Shown one piece after another: positions 8,261-16,426 of a stretch of 64,000 bases of DNA. Source of the stretch: SIRX01 sp965214475 (lineage in GTDB: Bacteria; Actinomycetota; Rubrobacteria; Rubrobacterales; Rubrobacteraceae); assembly GCA_965214475.1 (NCBI GenBank), contig OZ243953.1, positions 1,426,001 through 1,490,000 of the forward strand, read 5' to 3'. Position 1 is the first letter of the stretch. Every line of letters starts with the position of its first letter. Below the pieces are notes generated by a model that saw only the letters and a program-made list of their open reading frames with translations, was not told the origin of the DNA and searched no databases. Position numbers and translations under genes: made by a program.

Positions 8261-9076
8261 GTGAGAAAAATATTCAGTGCGCCAGGAGATGGTTCCCGTA
8301 GAAGTGGGTCCGAGCGGGTAATCTGCCGACAAGACCAGATTGCCGAGTATGTAACCAAGAACGGCTCCGCGACAGTAAAGGATCTAGCGGAACTGTTCAA
8401 CGTCAGCCTGATTACTATACATCGAGACCTAGACGAGCTGGAACGTCAGGGCATGATCAGGAAACTTCGGGGATATGTAACGGCCGAGCCTTCAAGCTTG
8501 TTTGATAGCAATATGCGCTATCGGCTGAGAGTAGCCAGACAAGAAAAGGAGTCGCTGGCGCGGTTCGCACTCACACAGATTGAGCCTGGGCAGTCGGTGC
8601 TGTTGGATGAATCTACCACGGCACTAGCGTTGGCCAAGCTCTTGCCGAGTAAGGCTCCACTTACTGTTGTTACGAACTTTGCGATGATCTTGAACGAACT
8701 GACTGATGTCAAAGGCATCGACCTCGTTTCTTTAGGTGGAGAGTATCTACCCTTCCTTGGCGCGTTCGGGGGCGAGGTTGGCCAAGCGTCGCTCGCTGCT
8801 GTACGAACGGACATCGCGTTTATCTCCACCTCTGCGGTTTCGGACTGCCTCGCCCTGCATCAAGTCGAAGGAACCATGAGAGGCAAGCGGGCGATGATGA
8901 ACTCTGCCAAGCGCCGCATTTTATTGGTAGATCACACGAAATTCGGTAAAGTCGCTTTTCACAAGCTCGCTCCGTTGCGTGACTTCGACTTGGTAGTTGT
9001 CGATTCAGACATTGATAAGGACGAATTAGAAAAACTTCGAGATTGTTCCGTTTCCTTTGAAGTCGTGCCCGTGTAA
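8261..9076 (+). CDS. DeoR/GlpR-family transcriptional regulator
   Basis: 271 residues from a GTG start. A winged helix-turn-helix (about 24-80) contains ATVKDLAELFNVSLITIHRD and LERQGMIRKLRG. The DeoRC sugar-phosphate sensor domain follows, with LLDESTTALALA, VVTNFAMI, SLGGEYL and the late VDHTKFGKVAFHKLAPL. DeoR proteins repress sugar genes and release DNA on binding a phosphorylated sugar. It points away from the polyol operon, with a kinase remnant between. It is the natural candidate to bind the two TTTCG elements, but that is inference. The first 20 residues fit the family poorly, so a later start is possible. Confidence 0.88.
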   Translation: MRKIFSAPGDGSRRSGSERVICRQDQIAEYVTKNGSATVKDLAELFNVSLITIHRDLDELERQGMIRKLRGYVTAEPSSLFDSNMRYRLRVARQEKESLARFALTQIEPGQSVLLDESTTALALAKLLPSKAPLTVVTNFAMILNELTDVKGIDLVSLGGEYLPFLGAFGGEVGQASLAAVRTDIAFISTSAVSDCLALHQVEGTMRGKRAMMNSAKRRILLVDHTKFGKVAFHKLAPLRDFDLVVVDSDIDKDELEKLRDCSVSFEVVPV

Positions 9077-9240
9077 ACCCGACAGAATGAGTATCAGTGC
9101 ACCGTCTCTCTGTCTAGCAGGTGAGAGCGAAAGTACGAACTTGGCTCGTATAACACGTACTATTTAGTGCTCGCCGTTCAGATGCGAGCCTGGCAATGAG
9201 AGGTCTGCCGGTCCCAGGCGTCCGGAAGTCGTCTCGGCCT

Positions 9241-9449
9241 ATCCGCATACAGCGCGCAATGATAGTCGCAGCAGATCGCAAGGTGTTGCTAGACGACCAC
9301 AACAAGCTCGGAAAGGCAACCCTCCACCTGTTCGCTCCGTTAGGGTATTAGGGTAGTTCGACCTGATAGTAGTTGTCTCTAAAATTGATCGCGGCACTCT
9401 CGATGAGCCACGAGAATATCCGGTTTCCGTCAAGATAGCTTCGATGTAA
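9241..9449 (+). pseudogene. C-terminal remnant of a second DeoR regulator
   Basis: One frame reads QRAMIVAADRKVLLDDHNKL then GKATLHLFAPLGY and hits a stop (TAG) near 9348. The next frame continues with FDLIVVVSKIDRGTLDEP and REYPVSVKIASM to TAA at 9449. Together they align with the end of the intact DeoR next door (KRAMMNSAKRRILLVDHTKF ... DFDLVVVDSDID). The rest of the gene is absent. A frameshift, an in-frame stop and missing N-terminal domains mark it as a dead paralogue. Confidence 0.6.
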
Positions 9450-9492
9450 CACTAGTGGAAACAAAAATGTTTCGACGTTGACTCTTGATAAC

Positions 9493-9834
9493 CTACGTAG
9501 ACGGCCCGCGATGCATACGGTGCTCGAAAGCTACTACTTGAGCCACTTCATTCAAAATCGCAAAAGGCTTCCGGATACCTTTTGTGGGCCATCTCAAGAC
9601 ATCCGTCGGATTTTCGAGCGCTCTTCTGGCTAACCCAAGCGGCAGCCCGACGCTCCGTTGCGCCAAATCTATGGCGTAGGCGGTGTAGAGGTGCCCAGAA
9701 GATGAGTAGACTCTAGTGGCGCCACAAGTTTCACATCCGCTCCCGTAAAGATGCTCTGACAGGTATATGAGCCGATGCAGCCCTTCTACCCCACAAACCG
9801 TACAGGTGAGTATGGCGTCTTTGTCAACCTTCAT
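9493..9834 (-). CDS. Small zinc-ribbon-like hypothetical protein
   Basis: 113 residues. Two CxxC knuckles, CTVCG (about 10) and CETCG (about 34), could bind one zinc ion. The rest is moderately basic with no recognised domain. ATG start. It stands alone in an AT-richer, gene-poor stretch between a DeoR remnant and the second isomerase. No function is assigned. Confidence 0.6.
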   Translation of the reverse strand: MKVDKDAILTCTVCGVEGLHRLIYLSEHLYGSGCETCGATRVYSSSGHLYTAYAIDLAQRSVGLPLGLARRALENPTDVLRWPTKGIRKPFAILNEVAQVVAFEHRMHRGPST

Positions 9835-10373
9835 CGCGGTTTCCTATCACAGTACAAGTTTCCAACGTCAGTGCCTACGACCTGTCGGCTGCTACGCTCA
9901 GCGAATCTATACATACAGTATTCGCACTAATATTGCGAAGGCATCTCCTTCGAGATTGTATAAGCCCATGTTACCTGAAACCACGCAGTATTGACGAGGA
10001 TTTTCTCTTATTAAACGTGCGTAGACTTTCTGTAATGGGGTACCTACTCTTAGCTTTGCGTAACCCACTCATGCTTTCTCGTGTAACCTTTCGACGAAAG
10101 ATTTTCTTGGATCTGATGGATTCACGTGTAATCATCTGTGCCGCTGTTTTGAGAACCTCATCGCTTGCGCACCGTTATTTCGTAGGAATTGCAATGGATA
10201 GCCTTGACAGTGAAACCCTACGCCAAATATTTCCTTGACGTCGTTTGAGTCGTGTCATCCTACTAGCTGCTTTCTATTACCCCTGTATTTCTATCTTGAG
10301 CACTATAGTTTATTCTACGGATTGATGATTAAGCACTTTCTGAAACAAGCGATTACTAAAGAGGGGTAGAGAG
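9835..10373. other. Gene-poor AT-richer stretch before the second isomerase
   Basis: No convincing gene. A 101-codon plus-strand open frame (9933-10238) has no recognisable domain and no good ribosome site. A perfect palindrome CTTTCGACGAAAG at 10088-10100 resembles the TTTCG operator core, and TTGACA occurs at 10204-10209. Either could serve the isomerase gene at 10374, but both are weak calls. Confidence 0.4.
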
Positions 10374-10850
10374 ATGGACGACGCACAGTACGTAATGGCG
10401 ATCGGCACTGACGATGCGGGAGTGAACCTCAAAGACTTCATCAAGAAGAAGTTACAGGAGGACCCACGAGTAAAGGAAGTTCGCGACTTTGGCGTGATGG
10501 ATGAGAGCGACAAAACCGAATATCCAATTATTTGCATCAGGGTTGCCGAAGCGGTGGCTCAGGGCGAAGTGGATAGGGCTGTGCTGTTCGGAGGCACTGG
10601 TCTAGGCGAAGCAATATCGGCCAATAAGGTGCAAGGGGTGCGTGCGGCCGTTGCACATGATCCCTACTCGATTGAACGGTCTATACTGTCCAACAATTGT
10701 CAGGTGTTGTGTCTGGGAGAACGTGTAGTAGCTCAGATGGCCGCTGACCGTATAGTGGACCAGTGGCTCGGGTACGAGTTCGATACCTCGTCTTCATCGG
10801 CGCACAAGGTAAGCCTCATAACACGCTATGAAGAACACGGTAGCTTATAA
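10374..10850 (+). CDS. RpiB/LacAB-type sugar-phosphate isomerase, glutamate type
   Basis: 158-residue RpiB-fold isomerase. IGTDDAGVNLK forms the N-terminal site, and LFGGTGLGEAISANKVQG replaces the usual catalytic Cys with Gly and carries a Glu two residues after the loop, as in the Mycobacterium-type RpiB where Glu is the base. AHDPYSIERSILSNNCQV follows. Actinobacterial D-erythrulose-4-phosphate isomerases (DerI/EryI) belong to the same broad group. ATG start with AGAGGGG upstream. It is apart from the polyol operon but probably works with it. Confidence 0.85.
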   Translation: MDDAQYVMAIGTDDAGVNLKDFIKKKLQEDPRVKEVRDFGVMDESDKTEYPIICIRVAEAVAQGEVDRAVLFGGTGLGEAISANKVQGVRAAVAHDPYSIERSILSNNCQVLCLGERVVAQMAADRIVDQWLGYEFDTSSSSAHKVSLITRYEEHGSL

Positions 10851-11086
10851 AACGGTTGAAAGTAAGATAAAGTGATCACTCTCGGACCATACCCTCCTAA
10901 GAATGTGCAATTCGCAGATACCCTCTCACACGCACGCAGCTCTTCTTCCTTCGTTCTACTGAAACGTTTTGTAGACATTAGGCTGACTCGCAAGCGGCGC
11001 TGGATAACGGGCATTATCTTGCGAACTCTCCCCCATTCCGGCACAATGTCTCCTGTTTAGAGGAGACGGTAGAGGGAGTTATAGGC

Positions 11087-12160
11087 GTGGCGGAGTTGCG
11101 CAGCGAGGACAGTCCGTGCGATGCCGTCGGTAATATCGACGAGGATCTTGTGGATGGGCTTTATCTCGGGGATGCGATCAGCTTCTTCCTGGATGCCAAG
11201 CGTGCCGGCGGGCGGTCTGAGAGGACGCTTTTGGAGTACGGTAAGAAGCTCGATCTTTTCCAGCGGTGGGTCGCCGCGCGTCTCGAAGGAGAGAATGCCG
11301 TGGACGCACCTGTCTCTTGGATAGGGCCCGACGAGGTCGAAGGATACGTGGTGCATATGCGTGGTCGCGGACTCTCGGACTCCTCGATCAAGAACCATCT
11401 CTCGGTGGTGCGAAGCTTCTTCGACACTTTAAGCAGGAGATTTGATCTCCCCGACCCGACGAGAAGGCTCGATGAGGTGCGCTTTCACCAAAAGGCGCCC
11501 AAGAGGACTTTCCTGACCCGTAGGGAAGCCGATGTGCTGCTCGGAGCTATCGAGAAGGTAGCCTCGGGACAAGCTGTTAGTGGGACCAACGAGCAAACCG
11601 CTATAGAGAACATACAGACTTTGCGCCGGCGGGAGGTTAAGAAGGCGATAGCCGCACGGGATCACGCCGCCTTCAGTAGCATGATCTACGTAGGTCTCAG
11701 AATAGAAGAAGCCACGGCCCTGACGATGGCTGATCTCTCCTTCGCTCGTGGCGCTGAAGAGGTTCGGGTAGCACGCGGCAAAGGCAACAAGGAGCGCTTG
11801 GTGCCTATGGGTCCAAGGCTAAGACGTTCGCTCAGACGCTACCTGAGAACCAGAGATGTACTGATCCCCGCCGACGTAGAACCTCCTCTTCCCCACCTCT
11901 TCATAACCGAGAAAGGCTCTCGCATAACCGAGGGCACCCTGAGAAGGCGGCTCTACGGATGGGTTAGGGAGAGCCGCCTCAAAAAAGCCGACGTAAAGCC
12001 CCACGATCTCAGGCGAACTTTCGGCACCTGGTACCTGCAGGAGAACCCCGGCCAGTTGATCGAATTGGCGGAGCTCATGGGCCACTCCGATCTCTCGCAG
12101 GTGAGAAAGTATGCACTCTCCGACGCCGAGCGGGCGCGAGCCGGGGTAGGAAAACTTTAA
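11087..12160 (+). CDS. Tyrosine recombinase/integrase
   Basis: 357 residues. An N-terminal SAM-like core-binding domain (about 25-115) and a C-terminal catalytic domain hold the family residues: Arg in YVGLRIEEATAL, Lys in GKGNKERLVPM, HxxR in KPHDLRRTFG, His in LMGHSDLSQ and the Tyr nucleophile in RKYALSD. A charged insert (about 160-185) separates the first Arg region from the N-terminal domain. GTG start. It sits beside a transposase and truncated citrate synthase, so it belongs to a mobile or formerly mobile segment. No att site or cargo is evident. A XerC/D housekeeping role is less likely because of the context. Confidence 0.88.
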   Translation: MAELRSEDSPCDAVGNIDEDLVDGLYLGDAISFFLDAKRAGGRSERTLLEYGKKLDLFQRWVAARLEGENAVDAPVSWIGPDEVEGYVVHMRGRGLSDSSIKNHLSVVRSFFDTLSRRFDLPDPTRRLDEVRFHQKAPKRTFLTRREADVLLGAIEKVASGQAVSGTNEQTAIENIQTLRRREVKKAIAARDHAAFSSMIYVGLRIEEATALTMADLSFARGAEEVRVARGKGNKERLVPMGPRLRRSLRRYLRTRDVLIPADVEPPLPHLFITEKGSRITEGTLRRRLYGWVRESRLKKADVKPHDLRRTFGTWYLQENPGQLIELAELMGHSDLSQVRKYALSDAERARAGVGKL

Positions 12161-12227
12161 GCTCTGTAAGATAAGGTTATGGAGCATCCTCCAAGCTGGA
12201 TCGTCGAATACTCAATCCCGCAGGGAA

Positions 12228-14227
12228 TGTCACAGAGAGTTTCGCAGCGTTGAACTCATCTCTCGATCCACAGCTTTCTACAGAGACTACAGCACGTCCT
12301 TATAGGTGAATAGCACATCTTGCAGAGTTTGCCGCTCCGGAAGTCTACGAGGGGCGTATTTCTCCATTCTTAGCGCTTTGAGCCATCCATTCTCACCGAG
12401 AGCCTCCAGATCGAAGAGCCTCGGCTGCCGCAAGGCGTGAGAGGTCTCGAACAGAGTTGGATGCTTTACTTCCCGCAGCTTGCCAGTGTCGGGTAGGTAC
12501 ACTACCTCATAACGGGAGAGGGCTTCTCCTGCATACTCTACAGTAAGACTTTCTGTCCCGAGCCATAGTGCTACCTCGCGCCTCGCCAGTCCTTCTTCTC
12601 CATAAAGTCTCCAGCGCATGATCCTAGCGTAGCCGAGATTGTCAAGGACGCGCTCGACACGAACCGTGAAGAAGGCCCGCTGGAGCTCCTCCGGACGATG
12701 CCGGAGGCGGGTAACCCAGCCGAGCACCTGTGCAGGACTGTGACGACCATCTTCCCTGAACTGGTGCGCCCAGTGGTTCTGCTCATTGTAGTCACAGAGA
12801 AACCGGTCGTGGACCCTTAACATTTCTTCCCAACTCCCTGCCTTCACGAAATGCCAATCAGCCATCCTACGCTGGATGTTGAACGTAGTTTCTGAGTAGT
12901 TCTGCCAGGGTTTGCCCTTCTGGATCTCATACTTGGTGATTCCGAGTGCCTCGTAGATGTCCTGTGCCCGGTTCGAGAGGAAGATGGAGCCGGAGTCGGT
13001 TACAAGAGCTTCGGGAGGACCATATCGCGTCACCGCTGCGTGTAGGACAGAGAGGAAGGCAGTGAGGTCCTGGCTGCGGGAAATGGAGCTTGCCAGAAGA
13101 GCGCGACTGTAATTGTTCAGTATGGAGATCACATACACCCTGCCACCCAGCCGGTGCTTCTTTATGTAGCGTACGTCCGCACTCCAGTACTGGTGGTAAC
13201 GTTTTGCGGCAAAAGGCATCTCCTTTTTCTGATACGGGCTTCGTTTTGGTTTGTCCATACCGTGAACCCGGCGGTTGAGGGCCAGGATGTTGCCAACGGT
13301 CCTGCGGCTTATATCTATGCCTCTGCGAACCAATTCAGCGTGGATGCGAAACTCCCCGAGCTCCGGGTTCTCCTGCAGTCGCCTCACAAGTTCTATCATG
13401 GCAAGGTCCACCTTCCTTACCCCCGGTGGCCTGCCCCGCGGCTTATCTTGCAGTCCTTCTTCACCTTCGAAGAACCACCTGTCCAAAACCCGGTAGACGG
13501 TAGACTGGCTCACCTTTAGATATGAAGCAATAGCTTTCGCACTCCAGCCGTCCAATCTCAGCGCCGCTACGGCTTCTCGCCTCTCTCTATCGTCCTCTAT
13601 CTCGTGATAGGGACGGTAGAGCTTGACTATTCGCAAAGGCACAGGTTCCTCGGCCAATATGCGCTTTACCGTGTGCTTGCCCAGCTCTCTTCCAGTACGC
13701 ACGTGGATTATGTTCTTGATCTCGTTGTTGTTGAGGGCGGGATGCTCGCCTTTCAGAGCAACGATCATCTGTCGGAACTCCGGAGGAAGGACGCGGCGCT
13801 TGGCCTCTTCTTTGGAGAACAGGCTCGGCACGCCCTCCGCGTCGAAGTGCTCTATCTTGTAGTAGAGTGTTCGCTCCGCTACACCCACTTCTCGCGCACG
13901 CTCTGCTACAGAACTACCGAAGACAAGAGATGGTCGCATCTTTTCGTACTCGACCTGCGCTGGCCACTGCAATAGCGGCTCAAGCTCGGTCCAGTCATCG
14001 GTAGGTTCCACACGACGGCGCCTCATAACTACTTCCCCCTCCAGCTATAGCTTGGCGACGCCGATCATTCTCCCGCTCCAATAACGCTCTCCCCTGAGCG
14101 AGCATCGCAATGACACGTATGTTGGAAGAGGAAATATGCCACAGATAGGAATTACAAGCGAGTTTTGGGACCTTTCCGAAAGGGCTATAGCAGTTTCTGC
14201 AAGGCTCATAGTCCCTATGTGTCCCAG
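12228..14227 (-). mobile_element. Putative insertion sequence around the DDE transposase
   Basis: The transposase gene is bracketed by imperfect inverted ends. The left end begins near TGTCACAGAGAG (12228) and the right end, read inward on the minus strand, near GGGACACATAGGG. Aligned without gaps they agree at roughly 15 of 24 positions (CACAnAGnG...AGCnTTG). No target duplication was identified. The ends are tentative. Confidence 0.35.
12287..14026 (-). CDS. DDE-type transposase/integrase with two HTH domains (IS481-like)
   Basis: 579 residues, longer than a standard IS481 transposase. An N-terminal HTH (ERAREVGVAERTLYYKIEHF) and a second HTH (about 160-200, SAKAIASYLKVSQSTVYRVL) recognise DNA. 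The retroviral-integrase core follows, with Asp in YWSADVRYIKK, Asp in LVTDSGSIF and Glu in NYSETTFNIQRR. About 170 C-terminal residues form an uncharacterised extension. ATG start. The reading frame and catalytic triad are intact, so it may be active. It abuts the 5'-truncated citrate synthase. Confidence 0.87.
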   Translation of the reverse strand: MRRRRVEPTDDWTELEPLLQWPAQVEYEKMRPSLVFGSSVAERAREVGVAERTLYYKIEHFDAEGVPSLFSKEEAKRRVLPPEFRQMIVALKGEHPALNNNEIKNIIHVRTGRELGKHTVKRILAEEPVPLRIVKLYRPYHEIEDDRERREAVAALRLDGWSAKAIASYLKVSQSTVYRVLDRWFFEGEEGLQDKPRGRPPGVRKVDLAMIELVRRLQENPELGEFRIHAELVRRGIDISRRTVGNILALNRRVHGMDKPKRSPYQKKEMPFAAKRYHQYWSADVRYIKKHRLGGRVYVISILNNYSRALLASSISRSQDLTAFLSVLHAAVTRYGPPEALVTDSGSIFLSNRAQDIYEALGITKYEIQKGKPWQNYSETTFNIQRRMADWHFVKAGSWEEMLRVHDRFLCDYNEQNHWAHQFREDGRHSPAQVLGWVTRLRHRPEELQRAFFTVRVERVLDNLGYARIMRWRLYGEEGLARREVALWLGTESLTVEYAGEALSRYEVVYLPDTGKLREVKHPTLFETSHALRQPRLFDLEALGENGWLKALRMEKYAPRRLPERQTLQDVLFTYKDVL

Positions 14228-14283
14228 ATACTAATGCGAAGTTTGTCCTGGAGGCTTCCGTCGACTCTTCCAATGACGTCGGG

Positions 14284-15021
14284 TACGGGCGCCTGCTAAA
14301 CGGAGAGAAGGTCGTCGAGCCGGAACCGGATCTGGGATACGTGGGGAACTACCTGTACATGCTTACCGGAGAGGTCCCCGACGCCGAGCACGCCCGTGCC
14401 CTAGAAACATACCTGAACACGGTTGTGGATCACGGCATGAACGCCTCGACCTTCGCGGCCCGCGTCATCATCTCCACCCGCTCCGACATCGTCTCAGCCA
14501 TCGTAGGCGCCATAGGTGCGTTAAAAGGACCGTTGCACGGTGGCGCACCGGGACCGGCGCTCGACGTGGTCTTCGAGATCGGGGAGAAAGACCGGGCCGA
14601 GCCTTACCTGCGGCAGAAGATCGAAGCCGGCGAACGCCTCATGGGATTCGGGCACCGCGTCTACAAAGTCCGCGACCCCCGGGCCGACGTGCTCGCCTCA
14701 GCAGCCGAACGCCTCTACGAAACTGCGGGCGACACGGACCTCTACGAACTTGCGCTACACGTCGAGAAGACTGCCGTTGCACTACTCGAAGAGTACAAAC
14801 CCGGACGCAACCTGCAAACCAACGTAAAGTTCTACACCGCGCTGCTACTATACGGCGTCGGACTTCCGACGGATCTCTTCACCCCCACCTTTGCCATCGG
14901 CCGGACGGCGGGCTGGACAGCCCACTGCATAGAGCAGCGGGAGTCCGACCGGATCATCCGTCCTGAGTCACGGTATGTCGGTCCTGTAGATCGGAAGTGG
15001 GTTTCGCTCGAAGAAAGGTAA
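14284..15021 (+). pseudogene. 5'-truncated citrate/2-methylcitrate synthase
   Basis: The open frame encodes only the C-terminal two thirds of a citrate synthase (about 245 of 370 residues), starting at the homology YGRLLNGEKVVEPEPDLGY. Active-site motifs seen are DHGMNASTFAAR, GPLHGGAPGPA (His) and GFGHRVYKVRDPRAD (His). The usual catalytic Asp/Glu motif NVDFYSA reads NVKFYTA here. No promoter or start precedes it and the transposon end lies just upstream, so the 5' part was probably lost on insertion or deletion. A GTG at 14341 could start a shorter product, but it would lack the large domain. Confidence 0.75.
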
Positions 15022-15022
15022 A

Positions 15023-15052
15023 GAAGTGGGGACGCTGATACACCCCCACTTC
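15023..15052. terminator. Hairpin between convergent genes
   Basis: GAAGTGGGG (15023-15031) pairs with CCCCACTTC (15044-15052), a 9-bp stem with a 12-nt loop. It lies between the citrate synthase remnant and the convergent lipoprotein gene. There is no long T run on either side, so terminator activity is uncertain. Confidence 0.45.
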
Positions 15053-15060
15053 AGTAGCTG

Positions 15061-15942
15061 TTAGTATATTATCTGTGCGTAACCTTCAGAAGAGTTATCT
15101 TCGGCTATCAACTCCCCATTCCCGTAGACAGCTATACTTATGTTGCCACTCATGGTCTCGCTATAAGCACCTACTATAAGACCAGAATCGGCAGCTATCT
15201 CGAACTCGTATGCCTCTGAGCCGACTATTTCCTCTGCTATATTTGCATCGAAATTGTCATCCGCGATACTGACATCTACAGGTACGTCAGAGGAGACCTC
15301 GACAGTTACCTGTTTGGTATTCGCGTCCTCTGGCGGCTGTGCATTGGGAGTTTGTGTTGGTGTCGTTCCGGCAAAGGCTTCTACCTGTCCATCGCGCATA
15401 ACCACTCTCCAGCCTTCATCTGTGAGTGACATCTGCTGAGTTGTCTGAATTTGTTCGTCCCCTGTAGCACCTGAAGAAGTTGCTAAGTCTATTGCTAGAG
15501 TAGCCCTATCACCCTCTACTTGGACGGATGGAAACGAGTGGGTGGTTATCTCATAGTATCCAGCGTTCTCAAAGAAAGCTTTGTACTCATCGAGCGAAAC
15601 GAGTTGCTGACTTTGTTCGGCAAAAAGATTGTAAGCAGCATCGTAGTTGCCCTCATTGACGTACCGATACTGAAGAGCCAATGCATCTTCGGGTGCTGAT
15701 TCTTCAGGGTCTTGCTCTTCAGGCGCTGCAGAAGCTATCTGTTCTCTTACGGTCTTTTCCGGTGTCTCGACTGTCTTAACGACCGTTCGCTCGATTACCT
15801 TTATACGTTCGTCTTGTTGTTCTTCCTGTTGCTTTTGAGTTTGTTGCACTTGTCCCTGTTGGTTCTCAGTGGAATCTGAACAGGCACTTAAACTGAACAG
15901 CATTAGGAGTAGACTCAGGTAGGATAGTAATTTCGACTTCAC
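15061..15942 (-). CDS. Lipoprotein with NTF2-like domain, hypothetical
   Basis: 293 residues. A lipoprotein signal (about 1-21) ends in the lipobox LSAC, so the mature protein should be tethered by Cys21. A Gln/Glu-rich linker follows (about 22-85). A region beginning ALQYRYVNEGNYDAAYNLFA has the look of DUF4878/NTF2-like domains, and a beta-rich C-terminal part follows a Pro/Thr linker (about 195-210). ATG start with AGGGAGGGG ribosome site. Probably an extracytoplasmic envelope protein; function unknown. Confidence 0.75.
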   Translation of the reverse strand: MKSKLLSYLSLLLMLFSLSACSDSTENQQGQVQQTQKQQEEQQDERIKVIERTVVKTVETPEKTVREQIASAAPEEQDPEESAPEDALALQYRYVNEGNYDAAYNLFAEQSQQLVSLDEYKAFFENAGYYEITTHSFPSVQVEGDRATLAIDLATSSGATGDEQIQTTQQMSLTDEGWRVVMRDGQVEAFAGTTPTQTPNAQPPEDANTKQVTVEVSSDVPVDVSIADDNFDANIAEEIVGSEAYEFEIAADSGLIVGAYSETMSGNISIAVYGNGELIAEDNSSEGYAQIIY

Positions 15943-16149
15943 GTATGTAACCCCTCCCTATTGACGCAGCCTCTCACTATGAACATACACTTATATTGAT
16001 ACTACGTTTGTTGCTGTTCTACGGATGCCCCTATACGCACTGACTATATATTTGTTATTGACACGAATGACCGGCAGCTTTAGCAACACCGTGCTCTACT
16101 ACTCATCACGGGTCGAAATCTAGGAGATGATCAGAAATAGGCGTGTTGT
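15943..16149. other. Intergenic region upstream of the lipoprotein gene
   Basis: No gene seen. On the minus strand TATAAG near 15990 could be a -10 for the lipoprotein gene. A plus-strand TTGACA occurs near 16055 without a good -10. Confidence 0.3.
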
Positions 16150-16383
16150 ATAAGCACAAAAAACGGCCCCTAGCAAAAGCTAGGAGCCGTACCTTCTGAG
16201 TGTTACGCAGGTATCTGGTATTTCAGCACGCCGCCTTCAACTACCGAAGAGGCGGAACAGGAAATAACCCGGTACTCCGCAAGGGTTTTGGCGGTACTAG
16301 GTCAGAGCCACCTCTTCCAGAAGATACCTACGTCTACTACTCGGTGCGTCGATCTGGATCACCTCCTCTCCGTGCTGTCAACT
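16150..16383 (-). ncRNA. Probable structured non-coding RNA downstream of cinA
   Basis: No reading frame fits, but nested long-range helices do. ACGTAGGTATCT (16322-16333) pairs with AGATACCTGCGT (16205-16216), 12 bp with one G-U. Inside it GAAGAGGTGG (16308-16317) pairs with CCGCCTCTTC (16246-16255), 10 bp. At the apex GTACCGC (16291-16297) pairs with GCGGAGTAC (16272-16280), with a 2-nt bulge. Outside, GAGT/ACTC (16339-16342 with 16198-16201) extends the closing stem. An own promoter and a terminator bracket it. A closing stem, a large asymmetric bulge and an apical arm recall 6S-type RNA architecture, but I found no diagnostic sequence of 6S, SRP, tmRNA or RNase P. Class unknown. Confidence 0.6.
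16163..16190 (-). terminator. Rho-independent terminator of the structured RNA/cinA unit
   Basis: Minus-strand stem ACGGCTCCTAGC with loop TTTT and GCTAGGGGCCGT (one mismatch), followed by TTTTTTG. This is a canonical intrinsic terminator for leftward transcription. Confidence 0.8.
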
Positions 16384-16389
16384 AGGACA

Positions 16390-16418
16390 AGTGTACTATC
16401 CCAAAATAAATCCAGCAA
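16390..16418 (-). promoter_or_regulatory. Promoter for the structured RNA
   Basis: Minus-strand TTGCTG (16413-16418), 17 bp, TACACT (16390-16395), located just after the cinA stop codon. The predicted start is near 16383. Confidence 0.5.
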
Positions 16419-16426
16419 GAGATTTT

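Noticed and set aside
9933..10238. 101-codon open frame on the plus strand.
   Set aside because: No domain, no ribosome site, unusual composition; lies in a gene-poor stretch. Kept only as a note.
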